DNA from: Planctomycetia bacterium
GTDB taxonomy: Bacteria; Planctomycetota; Phycisphaerae; Phycisphaerales; SM1A02
Length of the DNA stretch: 64,000 bases
Reading direction: 5' to 3'
Assembly (NCBI GenBank): GCA_005776885.1
Contig: SXOD01000020.1
Coordinates: forward strand, 1-64,000
Below are positions 41,016 to 51,338 of the stretch, one piece after another; the first letter of the stretch is position 1; every line of letters starts with the position of its first letter. The position numbers were made by a program, and so were the translations under genes. Under the pieces are notes generated by a model. That model was not told where the DNA came from and did no database searches. It saw only the letters and a list, made by a program, of their open reading frames with translations.

Positions 41016-42418
41016 GGGAGGGTCGATTCGTCTCGTCGCAGCGCCAGGCGCAGGAACGCCGGCCCGAGCAGTGCATTGAACACCACCATCCCCAGCAGCA
41101 TGGCGTGCATGGATCGAGCCCACGGATGGCCACCGAGTTGGCTCTCGAAGTCCGCCAGCAGCGCGATGGCCACGGCCGCCTGCGGGAGGAAGGCCATCCA
41201 GGCATTGGCGCGCAGCGATGGCGATGGCGCGCGAGTCGCCGGCAGGGCGGCCCGGCATGCCAGCCAGAGTCCGCCCGCGCGCATCAAGGCCAACCCGAGC
41301 GCGACGGGGGCCAATGCGAGGGCGGCACCCAAGTCCAGTCGCGCCCCGATGATGGGGAATGCCACGCAGAGCACGGGAACGAGATAGGTGTCCGTCGCGT
41401 GGGTGAGCCGAGCGGCGTCCAGTCTCGGGAAGTTGGCGGCAGCGATGCCTGCGGCCAGGCTGGTGAGCAGTATGGAGAGGTCGAAGTGGATGGCCACCGC
41501 AACGATCACCACGGCCGAGAGTCCGGCGAGAGCATCGTCACGGATCGGTGTTCGTGCGGCCAACCACGCCAGCATCGGCCCGACGATCGCCCCGGCGAGC
41601 AGGCTTCCCACCAGGTGGGTGGCGACCGTTGCCATTCCTTCCACCAATCCGGCGCCTTCGGTGCTTCCGGGGCCCAAAGCCACGGCGCCGCCGAGCACCG
41701 CCGTGAAGGCGACGGTCAGCACCAGGTCCTTGAGGATCGTCGTGGCCAGTGCGGTGCGCGCGACGATCCCCCTTGCGCCAAGTTCGCGCACCACCGCCAC
41801 GACGATGGCGGGGCTGTTGGCAACCAAGACCATCCCCGCCGCCAGGCTCCCCAGGATGAGGCCCGGCTGGAGCGATCCTTCCAGGTGCCACCCGGCGGGT
41901 GCCGCGATGGCCACGGCGAAAAGGGCTGCGGCCCCCGCTGGCGCCAGGAGTGCCAGCTGCCAACCCACCAGTCGGAGCGAGACGTGGAGGTGAGGTCGCA
42001 ACACGCTGGCGCGGAGCTCACTGCCGGCCAGCAGGCCGATCAACGCGATGGCGGCGTCGTCGACCAGTGCCACGCTTGAGAGGGCACGATCATCAAGGAT
42101 CGTGACCGGGAAGTGGGCGAGCGCCGCAAGTCCTGGGCCGGCGGCGAGTCCCACCAACAGGTAGCCGGTGACTCGCGGGAGTGACGCACACTCCGCGAGT
42201 CGGCCCGCGACCCACCCGCTGAGCAGGAGCCACCCAAGCATGAAGGGCCCCAGTGCCGACTCGGGCACGTCCCCGACGCTGCCCCACCGCACGGCAGCAC
42301 CGGCAATCGTCAACATCAGCATGGCCAGCGCCAGCATGTGTGGACCGCGCACCGCGGCCTTTGTGATCGCGAACGCAGGATTGCCTTCGCGTCCGCTCAA
42401 CCGGGAACCCTCCGCCAC
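41012..42418 (-). CDS. Cation/proton antiporter-like membrane protein (CPA2/KefB type)
   Basis: 468 residues from GTG 42418; ATG 42337 (MLALAMLMLTIAG) is an alternative that avoids the 22-base overlap with the gene before. About 12 hydrophobic helices are visible. The Na+/H+ exchanger fold is suggested by LPRVTGYLLVGLAAGPG, DDAAIALIGLLAGSELR, LVANSPAIVVAVVRELGARG, TTILKDLVLTVAFTAVLGG and SLAAGIAAANFPR. There is no C-terminal RCK/TrkA domain. It is adjacent to a second, diverged antiporter-like gene and downstream of PII-like and EIIA genes. Ion specificity is unknown. Confidence 0.82.
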   Translation of the reverse strand: MAEGSRLSGREGNPAFAITKAAVRGPHMLALAMLMLTIAGAAVRWGSVGDVPESALGPFMLGWLLLSGWVAGRLAECASLPRVTGYLLVGLAAGPGLAALAHFPVTILDDRALSSVALVDDAAIALIGLLAGSELRASVLRPHLHVSLRLVGWQLALLAPAGAAALFAVAIAAPAGWHLEGSLQPGLILGSLAAGMVLVANSPAIVVAVVRELGARGIVARTALATTILKDLVLTVAFTAVLGGAVALGPGSTEGAGLVEGMATVATHLVGSLLAGAIVGPMLAWLAARTPIRDDALAGLSAVVIVAVAIHFDLSILLTSLAAGIAAANFPRLDAARLTHATDTYLVPVLCVAFPIIGARLDLGAALALAPVALGLALMRAGGLWLACRAALPATRAPSPSLRANAWMAFLPQAAVAIALLADFESQLGGHPWARSMHAMLLGMVVFNALLGPAFLRLALRRDESTLP

Positions 42419-43626
42419 GCCATGCGCCGAATGTTCGCAATGGCCAGTGGCGCGATCGACACGAACGGCGCCGTCAGGGCCACGGCCAGCAGGAGGCCTC
42501 GCGCCAGCGGCGATGGAGTGAACAGCGCAAAGTTGAGGGCCAGCGCCACGGCGAGCGGTGCCTGCCGTGACGTGGCGTGCATGAGTGGGCTGGCAAGATC
42601 AACGGAGGTTCCTTCGTGGCGAAGGGCGTCACGCAAGAGCGCGGGCTTCAGCACCAGTCGGGTTGCCGCGAACGCCATCGGCAAGAGGAGCCACCACATG
42701 GAATGCCCGGAGGCCCCGTAGAACCCCGCTCCCAGTTGGACCAGCCACGCCGCGAGCGGCTCCAGCTTTTGTGCGACGGATTCGATGGAGAGCAGTGCGC
42801 CTCGAACGTTGGCCACTGCCGCGCCGACGAGCAGTGCCAGCAGCATCGGCCCGATCCCGACGATGCCAGCCGCGCCAGCGGCAAATGCCATCATGCCGAT
42901 GAGGACCACCATCCGGCGTGTCGCCATGGCGGAATCCGGGACTCGGTCGGCCATCACCACCCAGCCCGCACCGACGATGGCGGCCGCTGCCACCAGCGCA
43001 CGCGCCAGGCCCACCGGTTCCTGCCAGGATGCGGCCACGCTGGCGATCGCGAGGCCGAGGAGAGCCGCCAGGCCGCTCCCGGCCTGCACGATCGTGGCGA
43101 GTCGACCCGACGCCACCTCAAATCGAACGCGGAGCGACCGGGTCTCTGGATTCCACCCGGACAGGGCCACGAAGATCGTGACGCCGCCCAGGAGCAGCGC
43201 ACTTGGTCCAGCCGCGACGCCTGTGCGGGCGAGGATGACGGTGGCCAACAGCGCGAGCAACGCGGCGACGACCAAATCGATCCACACCAGCCGCCAGAGC
43301 ACGCCGGGCACCCTGCGCAAGAGCAGGGGACGGGCCTGCATTCCCACGATGAGGGCCACCCACGCACACCCGATCACGAAGAGGGGTTCCAGTTTTGTGG
43401 CTGTGTCCGAGTCGACCATGGACAGGCTCTCCGGTCCGGCCGCTGCGCCAAGGGCCAGGGGAATGACGCCGGATGAGGCAAGGGCGGCGACGGCCGGCCG
43501 ACGGCGCCACCGTCGAAAGCGCGTGCTGATGGTGGCCAGCGCCAGCACTCCCACGATCGTGGCCAGAAGGGCGAGCAGGAGGGGGCTGGCTGGCGTGGCA
43601 GCGGTATGGGTCACGGTGTCAGTCAC
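42397..43626 (-). CDS. Second antiporter-like membrane protein, diverged
   Basis: 409 residues from GTG 43626, which overlaps the PII-like stop by 8 bases (GTGACTGA); the ORF-track start lies inside that gene. It has about 11-12 hydrophobic helices (PLLLALLATIVGVLALATI, LFVIGCAWVALIVGMQARPLLL, LVVAALLALLATVILARTG, ALLLGGVTIFVALSGWNPE, VVLIGMMAFAAGAAGIVGIGPMLLALLVGAAVANVR). The arrangement resembles the next gene and CPA2 exchangers. I do not see the acidic ion-binding pair clearly, so it could be a partner subunit rather than an independent transporter. Together with the next gene it may form a two-gene transporter. Confidence 0.7.
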   Translation of the reverse strand: MTDTVTHTAATPASPLLLALLATIVGVLALATISTRFRRWRRRPAVAALASSGVIPLALGAAAGPESLSMVDSDTATKLEPLFVIGCAWVALIVGMQARPLLLRRVPGVLWRLVWIDLVVAALLALLATVILARTGVAAGPSALLLGGVTIFVALSGWNPETRSLRVRFEVASGRLATIVQAGSGLAALLGLAIASVAASWQEPVGLARALVAAAAIVGAGWVVMADRVPDSAMATRRMVVLIGMMAFAAGAAGIVGIGPMLLALLVGAAVANVRGALLSIESVAQKLEPLAAWLVQLGAGFYGASGHSMWWLLLPMAFAATRLVLKPALLRDALRHEGTSVDLASPLMHATSRQAPLAVALALNFALFTPSPLARGLLLAVALTAPFVSIAPLAIANIRRMAWRRVPG

Positions 43627-43975
43627 CGGGGAGGACCGATCCGGCGAGCGGGAGTGCCGCGATGATCGGGCGGTCGGACGCCGGGAGCTGACGAGCGAAT
43701 CGCAACGCCGTGTCGGCGGCCGCCGCGGGGGCGATCGCGAGCAGCACTCGACTGCCGCTCGCGGCGGGAAGCAATGCAGCGAGCCCGGAGAAGATCGGGA
43801 GTTCTTCACGGAGGATCGACGCGAGGCCCCGACTCTCTATGACGGTGCCCCCCGGCACGCCGGCATCGAGGAACACATTGACCAGTTGTTCAAATCCGGA
43901 CTCGGACCGGGCGATCCCGATCAGGAGTTGCTGCGAGGAGCCCGAAAGTCCGGCGCTTGGAGCAGGGTCAGTCAT
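43619..43975 (-). CDS. Small PII-like (GlnB-fold) protein
   Basis: 118 residues from ATG 43975, overlapping the EIIA gene by 8 bases (ATGACTGA). The sequence LLIGIARSESGFEQLVNVFLDAGVPGGTVIESRGLASILREELPIFSGLAALLPAASGSRVLLAIAP has the beta-alpha-beta pattern of PII-like proteins, including the helix-turn-strand GVPGGTVIESRG. The T-loop is short and no tyrosine for uridylylation is seen. PII-like proteins bound to transporters (for example SbtB with SbtA) sense nucleotides. Its place between an EIIA and two antiporter-like genes suggests a sensor for them. The family call is from pattern only. Confidence 0.65.
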   Translation of the reverse strand: MTDPAPSAGLSGSSQQLLIGIARSESGFEQLVNVFLDAGVPGGTVIESRGLASILREELPIFSGLAALLPAASGSRVLLAIAPAAAADTALRFARQLPASDRPIIAALPLAGSVLPGD

Positions 43976-44426
43976 GGCGCTGGTCCTCCTCCCGAAGTGC
44001 GGCCTCGAGGCTCGCGGAATCGATCGATCCCCGGAGGCGGGCAGCGCTTGCGGGGTCGCGGAGGATCCTGGCCAACCTCGCGAGCAGTTGCACATGATTC
44101 CATGGCTGTGTCGAAGGTCCTATAATGCATATCACTAGTGTTATAGGACTATGAGGTCCATCCCATTCGATTCCGGACTTCACGAGTAGCGGTAGGACCT
44201 GAAACTTGGTCGCCTTTGGGAGGATGGCGTGCGGAATGGCCAACCCATCGGCCACGATGGTCCCTCCTTGTGCCTCGCGGGCGAGGAGAGCTCCCTTGAC
44301 CGCCGATTGATCGAGGGCCGGATCTTCGGCCGCTGCGAGCGCAGCCAATCGCCGAAACGCATCGTCGCGAGAGAGCCGATCTTCCACCTGGGCGGCTCCG
44401 AACGCGAGTGAGTCTCTGACACGCAT
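43968..44426 (-). CDS. PTS EIIA domain protein heading the antiporter operon
   Basis: 152 residues from ATG 44426, with TAACCT 7 bases upstream. The EIIA type-2 phosphohistidine is in GTIVADGLAIPHAIL (about residue 64). The following strand is PITLVICIIGPSTQPWNHVQLLARLARIL. No other PTS part is near. It is the first of seven coupled genes, followed by a PII-like protein and two antiporter-like proteins. Regulation of ion transport by phosphorylation is therefore a reasonable inference, as with PtsN and potassium uptake in E. coli. The middle of the gene has an AT-rich stretch with codons (ATA, CTA, AGT) that its neighbours avoid. Confidence 0.88.
   Translation of the reverse strand: MRVRDSLAFGAAQVEDRLSRDDAFRRLAALAAAEDPALDQSAVKGALLAREAQGGTIVADGLAIPHAILPKATKFQVLPLLVKSGIEWDGPHSPITLVICIIGPSTQPWNHVQLLARLARILRDPASAARLRGSIDSASLEAALREEDQRHD
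44117..44149. repeat. AT-rich inverted repeat inside the EIIA coding sequence
   Basis: GTCCTATAA and TTATAGGAC form perfect 9-bp arms around a 15-base loop. On the plus strand the segment contains an exact TATAAT (44121-44126). It lies within the EIIA gene but is far more AT-rich than anything around it. Confidence 0.7.
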
Positions 44427-44433
44427 TGTTGAA

Positions 44434-44439
44434 AGGTTA
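44434..44439 (-). promoter_or_regulatory. Candidate -10 element (TAACCT) of the EIIA-antiporter-tat operon
   Basis: On the minus strand TAACCT lies 7 bases before ATG 44426. It is 9 bases from the -35-like element of the divergent respiratory operon, so the two promoters are back to back in a 74-base gap. Confidence 0.5.
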
Positions 44440-44447
44440 TCGCCTGC

Positions 44448-44486
44448 TTGACCGACCGGAACTCAGGACACTACGATCCTGAGTTC
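44448..44486 (+). promoter_or_regulatory. Candidate promoter and palindromic operator of the alternative complex III operon
   Basis: TTGACC (44448-44453), an 18-base spacer and TACGAT (44472-44477) make a sigma-70-like promoter, with the expected start some 17 bases before ATG 44501. A perfect palindrome, GAACTCAGGA-N8-TCCTGAGTTC (44459-44486), covers the spacer, the -10 and the start region. It could be a repressor or activator site for the respiratory operon. Confidence 0.55.
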
Positions 44487-44500
44487 GAGATTGTGAAAAA

Positions 44501-45181
44501 ATGCACAATGTCGCAGGGCCGCCACCCGTGAGCAGATTCCTCTTCCCTCGTTGGACCAATCTCGTCCTGCCCCTGATCCTCATCGTGGGGGCCACCGCGC
44601 CGATCTACATGGCTTTCGTGGTGGCCTACGGGCTCAGCCCGAAGACGCTTGACGTGGGGTACCAGCCGACGCAACCCGTGCCGTACTCCCACGCGCTCCA
44701 CGTCGGGGAGCTTGGCCTGGATTGCCGGTACTGCCACAACACGGTCGAGTCATCCCCGCAAGCCTCCGTCCCGCCGACGCAGACGTGCATGAACTGCCAT
44801 ACGCAGATCCGCAAGGAGTCGCTCAAGCTGGAGCCCGTCCGAGCTTCCTACGAGTCGGGCATGCCGATCGAGTGGACGCGGGTGAACAAGGTTGGCGATT
44901 ACGCCTACTTCGACCACAGCGCCCACGTGAATCGCGGCGTTTCGTGCGTGGAGTGCCACGGACGCGTCGACCAGATGGAAGTGGTGCAGCGCGCTGCGCC
45001 GCTGAGCATGGGGTGGTGCCTGGAGTGCCACCGCGACCCGATCGATCGCATTCGCCCCGTCAGTGAGGTCTTCAACCTCGGGTGGGACGCTGCGGCCAGC
45101 CTCACGGATGCCGACCGCGACGCCCTCGTCCGGCAGTACCACCTCAACCCCAGCGAGAACTGCTCGACCTGCCATCGCTGA
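44501..45181 (+). CDS. actA: Alternative complex III subunit ActA, pentaheme cytochrome c
   Basis: 226 residues from ATG 44501 (GTG 44528 possible). Alternative complex III oxidises menaquinol and passes electrons to cytochrome c or the oxidase. One N-terminal helix (LVLPLILIVGATAPIYMAFVVAYG) anchors a periplasmic domain with five CxxCH sites: CRYCH, CMNCH, CVECH, CLECH and CSTCH. This count matches ActA. The gene opens a rightward operon of at least thirteen genes running to 59065 and lies behind a palindrome-covered promoter. A 91-base gap separates it from actB. Confidence 0.93.
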   Translation: MHNVAGPPPVSRFLFPRWTNLVLPLILIVGATAPIYMAFVVAYGLSPKTLDVGYQPTQPVPYSHALHVGELGLDCRYCHNTVESSPQASVPPTQTCMNCHTQIRKESLKLEPVRASYESGMPIEWTRVNKVGDYAYFDHSAHVNRGVSCVECHGRVDQMEVVQRAAPLSMGWCLECHRDPIDRIRPVSEVFNLGWDAAASLTDADRDALVRQYHLNPSENCSTCHR

Positions 45182-45272
45182 TCGCGACGGACGGGACTGA
45201 GCATCCCAGACAAGCACGACCGAGACAGACACTGGCCGCCCCGCGGCCGACCAGCACAGGTACCACGAAGCG

Positions 45273-48200
45273 ATGCAGACCCCGCCCACCTGCCAGTCGA
45301 AGGCCGAGACGACCAGCGCGAGCGTTGCCCCCAAGGGGAAGACGCTCTGGCGCAGCGTCGCCGAGTTCGAGGGAACACCTGAGTTCGCCGCGCTCGTGCA
45401 GCGCGAGTTCCCCGAGGGCGCCGACACGGCCAGCCACGAGGAACGTCGACAATTCATCCGCGTCATGGGCGCCAGTTTCGCCCTGGCCGGCTTGGCGATC
45501 ACCGGATGCCGCCGATGGCCTGAGCAGAAGATCGCCCCGTATGCCAGCCGACCGGCCACCCGCATGCCCGGGCAGGCGGTTCGCTACGCCACGTGTGTGG
45601 AGATCGACGGCGTGGGCACGCCGATCCTCGCCAAGAGCCTGGATGGCCGGCCGATCAAGGTGGACGGCAATGGCAGCGTTGCCGGCGCGACCGGCGGCAC
45701 GAGCGCCGGCGTCCAAGGAACGGTGCTTGATCTCTACGACCCGGACCGGCTCCGCGTCGTGCTTCACGAGGGTCACGAATCCAGCGTGCCCGAGTTCCAG
45801 GCCTTTGCGGCAAACGAGATTGGCAGGCTCCGCGGGACGCAGGGTGCCGGATTGGCGTTCCTCCTTGAGCCGACCGCGAGCCCCTCCCGCGTCGCGATGC
45901 GGCAGGCGATCGCCAAGAGCTTTCCCAAGGCTTCCATGCACGAGTGGACGCCGCGTCACGGCGACGCCGAGCGGGCCGGCACCGCGGCAGCCTTTGGCAG
46001 TGCCAAGCGGCCTTTCCTGAAGTTGGATGAGGCAAAGATCGTCGTCGCGTTTGACGCCGACGTCCTGATGGATGGCGCCGATGCACCCCGAGTGACCGCA
46101 GCATGGGCCTCCACCCGCCGCGTGAACGGGGAGGGCGCAGCGCACCAGGAACTGTCCCGCCTCTACTCGTTCGAGAGTCGACTCAGCGTCACCGGCATGA
46201 ACGCCGACGAGCGCGTGGCGATGCGCTCGAGCGAGATCGCCAATGTGGTGGCAGAGTTCGCCAAGCGACTGGGGGTCGACGGCGGCGACCTCAACGTCCG
46301 CAACGCGCTGGCCGGATTGGGAAGCGGCGCCAAGCTCGACTCCCATGCCGAGGCCGTGCTGGCCGCGGCCGTGAAGGACGTCCAAGCCGCCAAGGGCAAG
46401 TGTGCCGTGGTGGCCGGTCCTGCCCAACCCGCCGCGGTGCACGCGCTGGTCGCGCTGGTCAACGAGCGGATCGGTGCGGCTGGACGGACCGTCACCTATG
46501 CGCCCGCGACGGGCCCGTCCTCATGCGTCGACAGCATTGCCGCGCTGACCGCTGCACTGAACGCGGGCTCGATCGAGACGCTGGTCATCTGCGGCGCCAA
46601 CCCGGCCTACGACGCCCCGCCGGAGCTGGCCTTCGGTGATGCGATGGCCAAGGCCAAGCACGTGGTTCGACTTGCCGAGAAGCTCGACGAGACCGGCGCG
46701 CTCACTTCGTGCCACTGGAGCATTCCCGCCGCGCACTCGTTGGAGTGCTGGGGCGATTCGGTGGCGGCCGACGGCACGATCCTCCTGCAGCAGCCGCTCA
46801 TCCTTCCGCTCATCGAGCCGAACGCCGGCGGCCTGTCGGAAATCGAGCTGCTCGCGATGCTGGCCGATGAGAAGGCCACGACTCGCGCCGGCTACGACGT
46901 GGTGCGAGAGGTGCATGCCAAGCGCGTGGCGTCCAGCGGCTCCGCGTTTGAAGCCTCCTGGCGCGCCGCACTCGAGTCCGGAGCCATGGGCTCCAGTTAC
47001 AGCACTTCCGCCCCGACCGTCAACGCCGGGGCCGTGGCCTCCATGGCACTGAGCCACAAGGCCGCGACCGGGCAGGGCATCGAGCTCGTGCTCTTCACCG
47101 ACAGCAAGGTCCTCGCGGGCCGATGGTCCAACAACGCCTGGTTGCAGGAGTTGCCGGATGCGGTCACCAAGGTCACCTGGGACAACACGCTCAACCTCGC
47201 TCCAGCGACCGCGAAGTCGATGGGTGTCAGGCACGGCAGCGTCGTCACGGTGACGGTCGATGGCCGCAGCGTCGACGCCGCAGTCTTCGTCCTCCCCGGC
47301 CATGCCGAGGGATCGGCCTCACTCGCTCTCGGCTACGGCCGCGGCGCGGTCGCCGGCCGCATCGCCGACGGTGCGGGATGCGATTCCTTCTCGCTCCGCG
47401 AAGGTGGCGCCGACCTCCAGGCCGCCACGTTCCAGCCCACCGGCCGGACCTACCCCATCGCCAACACGCAGGACAAGGGCATCGCCGAGGCGATCATGCC
47501 CGAGGTTCCGCTGCAGGGCATCCAGGATCGACTCCCCACGCTGGTGCGCGAAGGCACGCTGGAGGAGTATCGGCTCCACCCGGACTTCGCCAAGCACCGC
47601 ACGCACGTGGTGCATCGACTGAGCCTGTGGGAAGAGTCCAACCTGGACGGTGCGCAGTTCCGCTGGGCGATGTCGGTGGACCTCAACACCTGCACCGGCT
47701 GCAGCGCGTGCGTCACCGCGTGCCAGTCGGAGAACAACATCCCCGTCGTCGGCAAGTCGATGGTCCTGCGCGGACGCGAGATGTCGTGGATTCGCCTCGA
47801 CCGCTACTTCAAGGGAAGCGACCCGAGCAGCCCCGTCGACTATCGCATCCAGCCCGTGGCGTGCCAGCACTGCGAAAACGCGCCGTGCGAGCAGGTGTGC
47901 CCCGTCGCGGCGACCGTCCACGACAAGGACGGCCTCAACGTGATGGTCTACAACCGCTGCATCGGCACGCGGTACTGCTCCAACAACTGCCCGTACAAGG
48001 TCCGTCGATTCAACTTCTTCGACTACAACGCGAAGCGGCCCGAGCGCGAGGAGGGATTCCTCAAGACCGACCTGGGCTACTACGAGCGCTACTACACGCT
48101 CAACCGTGACGAGGGCCCGGACCTCTTCCGGCAGATGCAGTTCAATCCCGATGTCACCGTGCGTTCGCGCGGCGTCATGGAAAAGTGCACCTTCTGCACG

Positions 48201-48544
48201 CAGCGCATCCAGGAAGCCAAGATCGACTTCAAGAACCGGTGGGCGCAGAAGGGTGGCGAGAAAGCCGGCACGGCCAACTTCTCGATTCCCGACGGCGCGA
48301 TCGTCACCGCCTGCCAGCAGGCTTGCCCGGCGGGCGCCATCGTCTTTGGCGACCTCAACGACGCCAACAGCCAGGTCGCCAAGCTGTTCAGCCAGGGACG
48401 CTCCTACCAGATGCTCGAGGAACTGAACACGAAGACCCGCCTGCGCTACCTGGCCAAGGTCACCAACCCGGCCTTGCCTCGCGAGGATGACCCGCACGCC
48501 GGCCACGACCACAGCCACGACGGCCACGACCACGAGACCCACGC

Positions 48545-48548
<4 letters not shown>
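45273..48548 (+). CDS. actB: Alternative complex III subunit ActB (molybdopterin-oxidoreductase-like plus Fe-S domain)
   Basis: 1091 residues, a fusion of B1 and B2 parts. The N-terminus carries a Tat-like signal ([24 protein letters not shown]), so export needs TatC, encoded just upstream on the other strand. Residues about 90-720 resemble the molybdopterin-binding protein family ([20 protein letters not shown]), without the N-terminal Fe-S motif. The C-terminal ferredoxin region holds [53 protein letters not shown] and CTFCTQRI with [15 protein letters not shown], enough for four clusters. The C-terminus ends in a His-rich stretch. The stop overlaps the actC start. Confidence 0.96.
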
Positions 48549-49969
<1,421 letters not shown>

Positions 49970-50032
49970 CCGCACCCGCTGAACTGACCGCCATCGCCGA
50001 CCAGCCATCCCCCAGGACGCCAAGGAAACACA

Positions 50033-50656
50033 GTGTCGACCCTCACCATCGAACGCCCAACAGCCACCAAGGCCCACGACGGCTCCACCAGCCGCCTCTG
50101 GGGATTGATGGCGGAGTTCAAGACGCCCGCCGCCATCTTTGAGGCGGCCGGGAGAGTCCGCGACGCGGGCTACCGCCACTGGGACTGCCACGTGCCGTTC
50201 CCCGTGCACGGGCTCGACAAGCAGATGGGCGTCAAGCGGACCATCATCCCGGTGATCGTCTTCTTCGCCGGCCTGACTGGCTGCTCGGTTGGCTTCCTGC
50301 TGCAGGCATTCACCAACGGCACGGGTGCCGAGTGGTCCTTCTGGGCCATCGTGTGGGTCACCGGTTACCCCTTCCTCATCAGCGGCAAGCCCCTCCTCTC
50401 CATTCCCGCGTTCGTCCCCGTGATGTTCGAGCTCACGATCCTGCTGAGCGCACTCACCACCGCCGGCGTGATGCTCCTCTTCAACGGCCTGCCGCGCTGG
50501 AATCACCCGCTCCTGGCGAAGAAGCGGTTCCTGCGTGCCTCGGACGACCGGTTCTTCATCGTCATCGAGGCCCGCGACTCCCGATTCATCCGATCCAAGA
50601 CCGAGGACTTCCTGAAGTCGCTCGGGGCCACCCATGTCGAAGCGGTGGAGGACTGA
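50033..50656 (+). CDS. actD: Alternative complex III subunit ActD
   Basis: 207 residues from GTG 50033, with AAGGA about 9 bases upstream, a normal Shine-Dalgarno. DUF3341 family. It has a soluble lead (WGLMAEFKTPAAIFEAAGRVRDAGYRHWDCHVPFPVHGLDKQMGVKRT) and two helices (IIPVIVFFAGLTGCSVGFLLQAF and PVMFELTILLSALTTAGVMLLFNG). It ends in RASDDRFFIVIEARDSRFIRSKTEDFLKSLGATHVEAVED. This is the standard ActD layout. The actE start follows the stop by one base. Confidence 0.95.
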   Translation: MSTLTIERPTATKAHDGSTSRLWGLMAEFKTPAAIFEAAGRVRDAGYRHWDCHVPFPVHGLDKQMGVKRTIIPVIVFFAGLTGCSVGFLLQAFTNGTGAEWSFWAIVWVTGYPFLISGKPLLSIPAFVPVMFELTILLSALTTAGVMLLFNGLPRWNHPLLAKKRFLRASDDRFFIVIEARDSRFIRSKTEDFLKSLGATHVEAVED

Positions 50657-50657
50657 C

Positions 50658-51338
50658 ATGCCATCGATCCCGCGCATCCTCATCTACATGGCCCTGCTCG
50701 GCACCCTCGCCGCGGCTGTCCCGCCGCTCGTGGTGGCGTGGTCGCGCAGCGAGCCAGTCGACAAGCGTCCGGTCACCATGTTCCTGGACATGGACCTGCA
50801 GAAGAAGTTCAAGGCCCAGTCGACCAACGACCTCTTTGCCGACGGCCGGTCGATGCGGCCCCTCATCGAGGGAACCGTCGCGCGGGGCGAGTCGTTTGGC
50901 GACACCCACCTCTACGGCGGATTCGTCGGCAGCGAGTGGGCCGCCACGCTCCCCAATGGCATGACGATGTCGATGGACCTCCTCGTGCGCGGACAGGAGC
51001 GGTTCACCATCTACTGCACACCGTGCCACGGCCAGGCTGGCGAGGGCAACGGCATGGTGAACCAGCGCGCGATGGCGCTGGTGGCCAATGCCAACGGCCC
51101 CGTGCAGGGGACCGTCTGGGTGCCGGCCAAGAGCCTGCACGACGCCACGGTGTCGGGGCAGCCCATCGGCCAGATCTACGGCACGATCACCAACGGCATC
51201 CGCAACATGGCGTCGTACTCGGCGCAGATCCCGACCGAAGACCGTTGGGCGATCGCGGCCTACGTCAAGTCGCTGCAACGCGCATTCGACGCATCCCTGC
51301 AGGACGTTCCTCCCACCGAGCGGAGCAAGATCCAATGA
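50658..51338 (+). CDS. actE: Alternative complex III subunit ActE, monoheme cytochrome c
   Basis: 226 residues from ATG 50658. The N-terminal hydrophobic segment (IPRILIYMALLGTLAAAVPPLVVAW) acts as signal or anchor. A cytochrome c domain follows with FTIYCTPCHGQAGEGNGMVNQRAM (heme CxxCH) and a likely Met ligand in GIRNMASYSAQI. ActE carries electrons from the complex to soluble or oxidase-bound cytochrome c. The stop overlaps the actF start (ATGA). Confidence 0.95.
   Translation: MPSIPRILIYMALLGTLAAAVPPLVVAWSRSEPVDKRPVTMFLDMDLQKKFKAQSTNDLFADGRSMRPLIEGTVARGESFGDTHLYGGFVGSEWAATLPNGMTMSMDLLVRGQERFTIYCTPCHGQAGEGNGMVNQRAMALVANANGPVQGTVWVPAKSLHDATVSGQPIGQIYGTITNGIRNMASYSAQIPTEDRWAIAAYVKSLQRAFDASLQDVPPTERSKIQ

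Noticed and set aside
47319-48542. 407-residue minus-strand ORF
   Set aside because: Antisense to the Fe-S part of actB, whose cysteine motifs are all in frame.
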